A stretch of DNA of 64,000 bases from Astropecten irregularis (Eukaryota; Echinodermata; Asteroidea; Paxillosida; Astropectinidae): positions 10,280,256-10,344,255 of the forward strand of contig OZ020249.1 in NCBI GenBank assembly GCA_963971285.1, read 5' to 3'. A program made the position numbers and the translations under genes. Shown here piece after piece: positions 55,319 through 64,000 of the stretch (positions within the stretch are counted from its first letter, which is position 1; every line of letters starts with the position of its first letter). The notes under the pieces are model-generated. The model searched no databases, had not been told where the DNA came from, and saw only the letters and a list, made by a program, of their open reading frames with translations.

Positions 55319-55425
55319 CTTTATCTCCCGTGCTAAGCCGTGGCAGGCTTGAGCCTTCGAGTTCTGAGCATGCGCTCGTGGTGAGGCGCGCGACTTAGCA
55401 CCGGGGCTTAATACGGGAGATATGT
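55319..55425. repeat. Two-step hairpin in CpG-rich DNA
   Basis: ATCTCCCGT (55323-55331) pairs with ACGGGAGAT (55413-55421), and GTGCTAAG (55330-55337) with CTTAGCAC (55394-55401), overlapping by two bases on the left side. The loop of about 55 bp is CpG-rich. It could be a structured transcript or a decayed foldback. Confidence 0.55.
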
Positions 55426-56029
55426 TTGTTACGGGATAAGAGGCTTTTCGTGGCGTTGCTGGACCGCGGCTCTCGCGCACGCTGGCTCCTCCTGAGAGAG
55501 CACCAAGACAACAAAGTACAAATACTCAACAGACTGAGACACACACACACACAGCACGAAGCCGGTTAAACCGAGCGATATGACTCCATCAATAAAGAGC
55601 TATTGCCTAAATCTTGACAGAAACGGCAAATCCGACCTGACGATGCAATAAGCTTTTCCATAGATGCTTCCCATGATAACCAAGAAGACCGATATCTGCT
55701 TCCAAATTATAAGAGCTCTTAGCGGTCGTCTGACAGCTCTCAAAAGTGGTTCGAATTTCTTCTTCAGTAGTGTGTTTTTGTTTTCTGAAATGTAAAGCTC
55801 TTAAAAAAAAACCTTCCAGTAGACTTCTACTGTGATATAACACGGCTTCAGTGTTTAGCAACTCGAAGGTTACACATTATAACAACCCGCCAATAGGTAC
55901 CGTAGATTAAGTTCTGTTACAAGTAACTATAAATACCACTATCGTTTAAAAATGAAGTCGTCCAAATTCAGAAACAGCAATTCGACGTTCTAGCTCAAAT
56001 TTCGTCGCCTTGTTTGTCTTTGAAAAGTT
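55426..56029. other. Unassigned sequence
   Basis: (AC)n at 55540-55553. Nothing else recognised. Confidence 0.4.
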
Positions 56030-56500
56030 CAGTTGTGTATTTACCCCTCTCTATGAGACAACCTATACCGCACTCTATCAGAAACTCAGACTGTGTTTCA
56101 TCCATCAAAAATGCTCATAAAAACTCTTTCCAAGATCTTAGCTACCTTTTTCTTCTTATCTTATTCTTTCTTCCTGTGAACAGCTTGGGGCCTTTTCCAA
56201 ACCTCGGCTCCGGCTCAGGCTCCGGCTTCGGCTCCATTTCGTGACTCCATTTTTGAATAACAGGTATCAAAATAGAGGCTTTTGGTTAAGGATTGGAAGT
56301 AGATACTCTATTTTGAACAAGAAAACATAGATTCAGCTTCAATGAAAAGCCACAACCTACATTTTCAGCATATGAATGGCAGCGCCGGAGCCTGAGCCGG
56401 AGCCGGAGCCGAGGTTTGGAAAAGGGCCTTGTACACTTGGAAAAGTCGGCACCTCATAAAATATACAGTTTGTATTATCGTATTATTGTTATAATTATTG
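56030..56500 (+). pseudogene. Second LINE ORF2 C-terminal remnant, interrupted by an M MITE
   Basis: The frame before the insertion reads PIPHSIRNSDCVSSIKNAHK, then NSFQDLSYLF. This is the same C-terminal reverse-transcriptase tail as at 26.42 kb (LPxSIRN..FKNxxK..FQD) and preserves the SIRNSDSVSSFKNALK-type segment better. The nucleotide match continues past the MITE (TTGTACACTTGG against TTGTACCCTTGG). It is decayed and non-functional. Confidence 0.7.
56188..56428 (+). mobile_element. Family M MITE, copy 4, nested in a LINE tail
   Basis: 241 bp, GGGCCTTTTCCAAACCTCGG to the exact inverse, with an exact TTG duplication (56185-56187 and 56429-56431). Arms CTCCGGCTCAGGCTCCGG and CGGAGCCTGAGCCGGAGCC. 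The uninterrupted LINE sequence at 26.64 kb gives the empty site. Confidence 0.9.
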
Positions 56501-57290
56501 GAACACTTACTGTAAGTAATTTGGCTTGGAGAAACATGGATACTATAGACATTTCTTTTGTTTACAAACATTGGCTGCTGGTTGGCATGGGCAGCCAAAT
56601 GTTGCAAATCATTTTGTCTTTTCGAAAGAGCGTGACCACATTCAACATTTTTGAAAACTTTCCATAGCTGTACAAAATACATGCCATCATTGCTTGTGGT
56701 GTTTCCATTACATTTAGCAATATCTTTTAATGTTTATGAAACGTTGTGTACAAATTGGGTAAAATATGTGGTTATTTTTTATGCCTGGCTTTGATGGCTC
56801 GCCATAGTTTTCCGCCATGCTGGTTTGCAAAAACTCGGTCTGTGGCGTTGCAAAAGAAAGGTCTATAATGGCAAGGTAACGCATGTCCGGAACCGGAGTT
56901 CACTGCTCTTATACACTGCAGCAAGCTCTGACCCACTTTTTACTTTAACCAGATTCATTTGTCAGTATTGAGAACGGGCCCACGTAAATCCCCCGTGTAT
57001 TTAAACATCCTGTATTTTCCACTCAATGACATCCTTGATTCTCTCAAAACCAAGCAACTCGCTTGCAAAGTCCCTCCTTTTTTATGATTTTGTAATAACG
57101 GACAGTTATCCTTCGGGGAGAAGCCTTATAAACCTACCGGCACATCAAAGCACCTTTAAGTTCGTCCAATGCTCAATTTGATCTCATCTACTGAATTAAT
57201 TAAACTTTTGACACCCATCTCCATTTTGTCCCATGTAAATAACCCCCTCTACTACAGGTTATTTGTCTCCCCCATGTTATATCCCGCCTC
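56501..57290. other. Unassigned sequence
   Basis: Nothing recognised. Confidence 0.4.
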
Positions 57291-57500
57291 CTAACAACAA
57301 GACAAATTCCCAATCCGTAGTCGTGTTTTGATTGCGCGACAAAGACGCGCCAAGAACTCCTGGTTCGCGGTTTAACTTTCTTCTTCTGACCGCATTACGC
57401 CTAATGGACTATTAAATGACCGCACTACGCCGTCCCTCGGGAGAGTTATTCATCCGCCCTCAGCTCGTCTGGACTTGGGTTAATAATGCAAAGACCAAAA
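57291..57500. promoter_or_regulatory. Candidate enhancer with RUNX-site direct repeat
   Basis: TGACCGCATTACGCC (57387-57401) and TGACCGCACTACGCC (57417-57431) are 15-bp direct repeats 30 bp apart, each with the RUNX core ACCGCA. Between them lies CTAATGGACTATTAAA. GC-rich, no ORF. Confidence 0.4.
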
Positions 57501-58499
57501 GCGCGGGAAATTTTTTTTCACCCAAACAGAAGATTTTCTTCATTTCATCACCTGATTGTATCACACAATTTTCACACCAGGCGCGAAAATAACTATAATA
57601 ATAACAACAAAGGGACAAAAAAAGAAGACTTCAACATGTCCCAAGCGAGTACCCAAGCTTCAGAAGAGGGAATTTCTCTTCGATTCTACTCTCTATTTGG
57701 AAGCCCGTTCGAAATTTGGTCAAAATTTAGGTCAGATTTTTATCGAGAGCTCATCGCCCCGAGATGAAACAGCCATGTAATTGTATGGGAACTGAAAATA
57801 CTTTGGCGCTAATACTTTTTTTTCAGAAAGAAGAAATTACCTGATTGAACCCGGAGAAAAGGTATTTTTTTTCTCGAAATAAGAGGGTTGAAATCTGACG
57901 AAAACAACCCAAACAAAATAAGACAATGGTATAGGCCTATATTTCTTGTCGGCAGGGAAAGCAGGGATTTCGTTTTTTTATGTTTATTATTCCAGCTTAT
58001 TGCAGAGATCAGTATAGATGTACTCATTTTTCTTACTTAAATTTTTTCGAAGAGAGAAAAGAAAACCAAGATTTGAAAAGCCGAAATCCTTGTTTTGTAA
58101 CAGTCGCCGTATGGCTATGATCGCGCGAGAATGATTTTTGAATTCGACTTATTTGAATCAATCACCAACTTATATGCTCTTTTACTGTCATAGTAAATAA
58201 TGGACGCTTTGGTTTTTATGTTTAGAACAGCATTGTTTTTTAATCATTTGATTTTCAAAATTCATAAAAACTGACAAATGTATCAAATTCGGCAGGCAAT
58301 CTAAAATGTACCAGTTTGCCTATTAAAACGAGTAATAGTGCAGAGGCTAGAATCACATAGACCTACATAAAGACATAGTATATAGTACACAAGCCAATTG
58401 CCCGTGCAACGTAAACAAGGTTACAACTCAACTCGCCCCCCAAATCAGACAGTTATTATACGGTGTATATAATGTGTCATTTTGTGAAACGGCAAATCG
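57501..58499. other. Unassigned AT-rich sequence
   Basis: Two forward frames overlap at 57486-57780; neither product is recognised. Confidence 0.4.
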
Positions 58500-59400
58500 T
58501 GGTCACTGGGCCCTGATTGCACGCACACTGTATAACGATTCATCGTGGCTTCGAAGCGTTATTTTGATATTAGATGTATATATAGTGGGAGCACTTTCGG
58601 CCGGGCGTACTTGTTTGTTTCTGCATGCTTGATATTTTCGTGTTATTTCCCTGTTGTTTAGGTGTTAGCTTTTGGGGGCGTACTGTTTGTCACTTATACT
58701 TTCTACCGTGGTAAGATTTGGTTACTGTACCTAGCTGCACTTCGGCATTATAATGTAGCCAGGTTATTTTGCGCATTGGGTGGCGAATCTTTGCTGGATA
58801 CTGTTAACTCTTAGCACGGGTGTCTGTTTTGGATGGTGTCCGTGCTAGCGCCGCGTGATCGGTCGAGCCGAAGGGATGTTATACACGGCCCGCACGTGCG
58901 TCCATCCCCCTGCCGGCCGATCAGGCCAAAAATCCTCGATCCTTCGCGGCCTGCTCGCTCCCTGGTTCACATTTCACGGAGAGATAAGAATCGCAGGGAG
59001 GGATGAGCTAAGCCCGAGCAGCTTTTTACGCTAACAACACAAGGATACCTTCCCCCCTACATATATTTCCCCCTCTTTTTCCCCCTCGTCTTCCTCAACG
59101 ACCGCGAGAGCGATCCTGTGCGCGTGAGAGCGCAAGTGTTAAGTCGCACGAGCGACAGCGGAGCACAGCGGGCCGCGTCAGCTAGAGGCTACCGTGAAAC
59201 GCTTCGTTGAGCCCGGCTTAGCCGTGTAATCAACCCGCCGCGGGGACAGCGCTCCCGTTGGCAAGAATAACACCGCATCTCGCGAACAACTGTGTACGGC
59301 GCGCCTTCATCACTGGAAAGAAGACGAACAGGATAGAGAGAGAGAAAAAAAAATACCGGGCATGAAATTATCTTTGGCAACTGCAGCATTATCGACGAGT
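58500..59400. promoter_or_regulatory. CpG island-like region with upstream TATA word
   Basis: TATATATA at 58577-58584 is followed by AGTGGGAGCACTTTCGGCCG. 58840-59300 is the densest CpG stretch in the window (GCCGCGTGATCGGTCGAGCC, GCGCGTGAGAGCGCAAG, CCGCCGCGGGGACAGCG). It could be the promoter and first non-coding exon of a gene reading either way. No start codon with a convincing frame was found. Confidence 0.4.
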
Positions 59401-59818
59401 ACCATCATCGGCGATGAAATATTTTTCTAAGGGTAGGTCATGTGTAAAAATCCGCACGGCAAAATCATTTCGCCAGGAAATATACCGTGCATGCGTTACA
59501 TTCGGTTGACAGAAAAACACAGCTTTCTGTTTTTTTTCTTTCACTGTAATGAATAATTAGATGTTCATGTTTTTATTATTGAATTAGAAATATGCAGTGT
59601 GAGACACTTTAAATTCCAATTGACCTGCTGAAAATAGTTTCGCCAAATTTCACGATTGACAATTCTGAACTGATTTTGGAAAAGTTCAAAGACATGTCAG
59701 TACTGCATTGCTGTTTTGTTGTTCGTCTTTTAAACAATATTAATGATTTGGATGATCATATACTAAATTGTATTTGTACATCTTTTTCTTTAATGATGCT
59801 TTAACAAAATGAATCCCT
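59401..59818. other. Unassigned sequence
   Basis: Nothing recognised. Confidence 0.4.
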
Positions 59819-59958
59819 GGGTCGATTTCACGAAGCCCTATATGATCGTAACTCGAGTTACGAAGGATAACCCATCGTATCCTACGTATAGGGCTGCAAT
59901 GCATCATAAGTCCTACGATTGATAGTAAGCTGCGATGAGTTTGGTGAAATCGAACCCT
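59819..59958 (+). mobile_element. Family H MITE, copy 5
   Basis: 140 bp, GGGTCGATTTCACGAAGCCC to TTGGTGAAATCGAACCC. The GATCGATCGT core is shortened to ATGATCGTAACTCGAGTTAC. Confidence 0.85.
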
Positions 59959-60295
59959 TATATCTTTCTGTATTAATGGTATTTGACACAGTCTTTTCAG
60001 CAATATACTGACCGTAGCGATATGGCCATATTGTTCCTGCGTCGTACTTATTTCTGATATAATAATTGCGTGCTTATACTAAAAAGCTTCTTTTATATGT
60101 GTGCTTTTGGTTAGCAAAAATATCAAAAATATTTCAATACTCTTGATTGTTTTTGTTTTTGAGTAGTGCCAACGAGAATAATATTTGATGAGGCTTTGTT
60201 CTTACACCGTTTGCTGTATTGTAATGGCTTTATAGATACATTTGTGTGGGGATCGGATGAATTTAAGTTTTAAAAACCCATCACAGTGACATATT
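59959..60295. other. Unassigned sequence
   Basis: Nothing recognised. Confidence 0.4.
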
Positions 60296-60653
60296 AAAGG
60301 TAGCCTCATACTTTGGTAAGAGACCAAAACAGAAATGTTCACAGATTTACGTACAACTTACAGGGTATGAAGATGATGGTGGCAGAAACATACCGTTAAA
60401 AATGTTCCGCCTAAAATGCTGTATCTATCCAGAAATTAGTAAAACAACGACCGGAAATCTTTTTGATCTTTCAAAAAGATCAAAAATAAAAGAGAAACGA
60501 CTTAAGAAATACTGTGGCCGTTTTTCCACTGTTTTCTGAAAAAGTGGGCACTGTATGGGACTGAAATTTTCACAGATGACTGTAACTGTATCTGTCTCGA
60601 TATTTTCGCCCACGAATTTCTTTGATAAAAACCAAAGTATTATATAACCTTTA
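60296..60653 (+). mobile_element. Family A MITE, copy 8
   Basis: Forward A element, AAAGGTAGCCTCATACTTTG to AAGTATTATATAACCTTT, TTAA on both sides. The central palindrome is extended to GATCTTTCAAAAAGATC. Confidence 0.85.
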
Positions 60654-61811
60654 AACGAAAAGTGCTTGTCCTAAATCGATATCAAACCGAGATCATTGAT
60701 ATTTTTAATGCCATCGCACCGCCACATTTTTGGGTGATGATCATCTATCCCCCACTAGCTAACCCTTAAGACCCTGGTACTAGACCGCTAAGAGATCCCG
60801 CTTCGCATAGTCCCAGTAAAACGCTGCATGGGTATAAAGGCCCACTGCACTGGTGTTTTTTTTCCCAATATCATTTTTTTTCTGTCTATTTTGACCGTGG
60901 GTTAAAATCCATGTTGCCTGGCGCGATAATTAATACCCGGGATATGAGCGTATATTGCAGGGGATTGGCATAGGCCATGCACTACCACTGTAATAATATC
61001 GATAGACACGGACGGAGTATTCATAGTGTGTAATATTCTAGGCCCATATACCGCATAAGTCTTGAATTTCCTTGCCAACTTCTTCCACAATTTATTACCA
61101 ATAGCTGAGCAAAAACAATTTCTTAAAAGTGGCATATTTTCTGCTGTGACGGTTTATGAAAAACTCACCCAATTGTCCTGTTTACTTACCAAGTCAATGC
61201 GCCACAGATGTCTTTTCTTGTTTGGTTCACAAGTCGCGATGGTTGACATGGAAGAGCCAAATATTCGGTAACCATTTGTCCTTTTGACAAAATAAAACCG
61301 AATTAAAAAAATTTGTTAACTTTCAGGTTAACTTTCAGAAAAGCACACCCCATCATTTTTTGCAACAAATTCTGTATTTTTGTAAATTTTGTATTAACTG
61401 GAATATTAATCTAGTTTTACGCTTTTGTACTTTTGCATTAACGGCTTCCCATACTTTCTGTTATCTTGGTCGACAACTCGGACTGTGACGTTGCAAAAAA
61501 GAAATACCTTTATACTCTCTTTTGATATTCTTTCATAGAACATAAAATGAAAACATGGATATAGAAAGCCACAAAGGATCATTTAAACGTGGGATAAGAT
61601 TCCATAGAAACATATTTAGACATATTCCAAAGCAGGCCTCAAATGCTCGAGGTGAATGACGTCATTCATAAAAAATTCCATTGTCTATTTCTAAGAACAA
61701 AAGCAGTATCCATAATCATATAGCTGCATTGTGTGCATGTACCGCTATACAACAATTTGCAGCATATACGTTAGAAAGGTTCAAAAGTGCGCATACAAGC
61801 TTATGATACCA
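60654..61811. other. Unassigned sequence
   Basis: Short frames at 60902-61135 and 61062-61271 on opposite strands, not recognised. No repeat family found. Confidence 0.4.
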
Positions 61812-61953
61812 GGAGTCGATTTCACCAAGCTCATCGTAACTTACAATCAATCGTAGAACCCATATGATGCATTGCAGCCCTACGCAGGATACGATGGGTT
61901 ATCCTCCGTAACTCGAGTTACGATCGACCGCAGGGCTGCGTGAAGTCGACCAC
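61812..61953 (-). mobile_element. Family H MITE, copy 6
   Basis: Reverse copy: GGAGTCGATTTCACCAAGC to CGTGAAGTCGACCAC, with AACTCGAGTTACGATCGACC. Confidence 0.85.
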
Positions 61954-62532
61954 TGGTGCCTTTGCCGTAAACATTGCAAAAATACAAGTATGAAAATATG
62001 GCCTTAGCGCCAGAAGTCCCAATTTAAAATTAAGGACCATTTTCTTTTCATAATTAACCAAAATATCTGTCGAAATCTACAAAATAGATCCATTTATCAA
62101 GCTTGATGCATTAACACATAAGACCAGATAGTTTGATTAAAGAAGTTTTGTAGATAGGTAGTATTTTTCTGCATGCGAAGTGCAGTTCATTAAATCACAT
62201 AAAACGCAGACGACACTTTTCCCGCGCTCCCACAATTTCCTCTAATTTTTAGCAAGGGCGCCCCCTGTAGGCCACCTTCTCAACGCCGTAGGGCGGAATT
62301 GAAAACAGGCATCCATTTGCATAAGATATAATTATATTTCCTTGGTTATCATAATACACAACGGCTTGTAGTTTTCATACACATGTAACTGGATTTTAGA
62401 TTTCCTATTACCATCATATGAAACAACACCAAAAACCGTTTCAATAAGTCACTTTTAGTTTTGTAAAAAAAAAAAAAAATTGAAGTCAAACCAAACCAAG
62501 AAAGATTTGAGGCTTTGCATGGTGACAATAGG
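61954..62532. other. Unassigned sequence
   Basis: Contains the CTCF-like site described separately. A-run at 62465-62480. Confidence 0.4.
62258..62271 (-). promoter_or_regulatory. CTCF-like site
   Basis: Reverse strand CCTACAGGGGGCGC. It fits the bilaterian CTCF core CCnnnAGGGGGCGC closely and is the best of several AGAGGGCGC-type words in the window. Confidence 0.4.
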
Positions 62533-62654
62533 TATGTGGATCGGTTTGCGGAAACACCATGTAAGAATCTTTCGCACTTCTATTTCGTTCGCACTTCTCG
62601 TAAGGTCTCAACGTTTCGACTATCATGCTCTAGTCGTCATCAGGAGACCTGATT
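62533..62654 (-). mobile_element. Single-arm relative of the 20.3-kb palindrome
   Basis: Contains TATGTGGATCGGTTTGCGG, AAACACCATGTAAGAATC, TTTCGTTCGCACTTCTCG and TAAGGTCTCAACGTTTCGAC in the same order as the left arm at 20.29 kb, ending at the hammerhead-like motif. Confidence 0.7.
62604..62649 (-). ncRNA. Hammerhead-ribozyme-like motif, type I topology
   Basis: Reverse strand, contiguous: GGTCTC (stem I 5'), CTGATGA (62637-62643), C, GACTA, loop GAGCATGA, TAGTC (stem II, 5 perfect pairs), GAAAC (62613-62617), GTT, GAGACC (stem I 3', 6 perfect pairs). Both conserved boxes are intact. Stem III is only AC/GT without a loop, as in dimeric hammerheads of retroelement and satellite origin. One extra C after CTGATGA departs from the consensus. 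Cleavage would fall after GTT. Confidence 0.55.
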
Positions 62655-63636
62655 CAAACCATCAAACAACCTCATAGTGATATATTGTGACTTTTACAGC
62701 CACAGAGCTACATCATTTGTTAAAAAAAAACCACCGGATAATGTGTATGTGAATTCTGTGCAGCAACACAAAGTTGCATTGAAAAGACGAACTGTTGGGC
62801 GTTGCGAGATTTACATGACAAATGCTTCTCCCCTACCCATCCCCCCCCCCCACCCCCCACCCCACCCCTTGTCAACCACACCTGTGTACTGGGACGACCT
62901 TGCCTGTGTTCACTACCGTGGCATAAGGGCAACATCATAAAAAAAACCACTCGAAACAAAAATCACCACAATTTGGTATAGTTGTACAAAATCCACATGT
63001 TCGCAATGGCTTATAGCTAGCGGAACAATTGTGACCAATTAATTGCTAGATTGGGAAATATTGATCAAAGCTTTTTTTTTTTATAGCCGTGCCGAACTTG
63101 AAGGGAAAAAAATATCACAAGCCGAATAGAAATGTGATTTTTTATTTTTCAGAAACATGTGGTAATTCAAATTGTAATTGTGTTCACAGTGCGGTAAATT
63201 AGGAGTCTTGTTCACACATTGCCCACCTTTATGCTTTTGTGTGTAAAGGCACATGTCAGTTGTTGTCCACGCATGATTGCGCGGTAATAGAAATTGATTG
63301 AGGGAAAATTGCTTTCTTTTTTGATGGGCAAAAAAAAATGAAAAAAAAATGGCAGATCTGTTTGGCAACAAATGTTTCAGCCAGCTGTTCGATTAGTTTT
63401 TTCCCAGAGTTATGAGTGGAATACATCAGTTTTATCACCAAAATCACTGTGAATAAAAGTGATGGAGATAAAAATGCGCTCGGATATACTGAATTTCAAA
63501 TCATTCTTCCACCATTTTTTTTTTAAGAATCATGTTTATTCTATTCGTTGGTACTTTGACTTGTATTTCATTCTCATTCCAGTAATGAAAGCAGTACATA
63601 TGCTCATTATAACTAAGGGAGTTCAAAGGTATCTTT
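62655..63636. other. Unassigned; C-run at 62838-62875
   Basis: The C-run CCCCCCCCCCCCACCCCCCA and following CCCCACCCC could form a G-quadruplex on the reverse strand. AT-rich elsewhere; frames at 63081-63447 and 63501-63791 are not recognised, and the last one runs into the A element. Confidence 0.45.
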
Positions 63637-64000
63637 AAAGGTAACACTATACTTTGTTTTGGTTTTTTTGTCAAAGAATAGAATGTAGATTCATGGGCAA
63701 AAATATAAAGGAAGATAAAGTCACAGTCGTCTGTGAAAATTTCAGTCTCATACGGGGCCCACTTTTTGTGAAAGTCCTGAAAAACCGCCACAGAATGTTT
63801 TAGGTCTTTTCTCTTTTATTTTTGATCTTTTAAAAGATCAAAAAAGATTTTAAGTCGTTGTTTGACTAATTTATGGATAAATACACCATTTCAGGCGGAA
63901 ACATTTGAACGGTATGTTTCTATCACCGCCATCTCCATACCCTGTAAGTTATACGTAAATCTGCGAACATTTCTGTTTTGGTGTCTTACCAAAGTATGAT
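63637..64000 (-). mobile_element. Family A MITE, copy 9 (reaches window end)
   Basis: Reverse A element, TTAAAGGTAACACTATAC left; GATCTTTTAAAAGATC intact; runs to ACCAAAGTATGAT at the last base, so about 12 bp plus the TTAA lie outside. Confidence 0.85.

Overview
The window reads as eukaryotic, intergenic or deep-intronic nuclear DNA from an invertebrate deuterostome. The repeat style (TTAA-flanked MITEs, short palindromic MITEs, a tRNA-derived SINE and Penelope-like fragments) looks most like an ambulacrarian such as a sea star. That placement is an inference from pattern memory and is low-confidence. No ORF of bacterial type, no operon, no RNA polymerase II gene with several recognisable exons and no rRNA gene is visible. 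Nearly all short ORFs are chance frames or lie inside repeats. The only protein remnants I recognise are two decayed C-terminal tails of non-LTR retrotransposon ORF2. One possible last exon of a cellular gene lies on the minus strand at 52433-52756 and is not recognised.

Layout. 0-2.5 kb is packed with MITEs (families B, G, D, A, C). 2.5-8.3 kb is mostly unassigned, with a SINE tail, a Penelope-like fragment split by a MITE, and one B copy. 8.3-13.9 kb holds a CRE pair, GC-rich non-coding islands, a 0.8-kb degenerate GTAAC array, a foldback, and a MITE carrying a (GCCTGA)n microsatellite. 14-21 kb alternates MITE trains with AT-rich DNA, a candidate enhancer at 17.9-18.2 kb and a 240-bp palindrome with a hammerhead-ribozyme-like core. 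21.4-22.3 kb is an 11-unit minisatellite with a five-unit higher-order period. 22.5-28.7 kb mixes MITEs, a LINE tail, a complete SINE and two GC or homeobox-site-rich islands. 28.7-45.6 kb is sparse, with long-TIR MITEs, tandem H elements, a hAT-like element with subterminal ACTCG repeats, a long near-perfect hairpin and a 35-bp tandem array. 46-64 kb has more MITEs, several CpG/GC islands (51.5-53.8, 55.3, 57.3, 58.5-59.4 kb) and a second, cleaner hammerhead-like motif at 62.6 kb.

Family names used here are local labels. A, B, C, K and L are TTAA-flanked elements starting AAAGG (Kolobok T2-like or piggyBac-like). A and B share one half but differ in the other. G, H, I and J are short GGGGCC..GGCCCC palindromic elements. 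M is a roughly 240-bp element with a 3-bp duplication whose right arm is a GAGCC-type hexanucleotide run. E is a long-TIR element. D is a Harbinger-like MITE. The elements are non-autonomous: no transposase is encoded in the window. The most distinctive observations are the hammerhead-like motifs, the M-element microsatellite seeding, the mosaic A/B architecture, the higher-order minisatellite, and the clustered candidate cis-regulatory islands.
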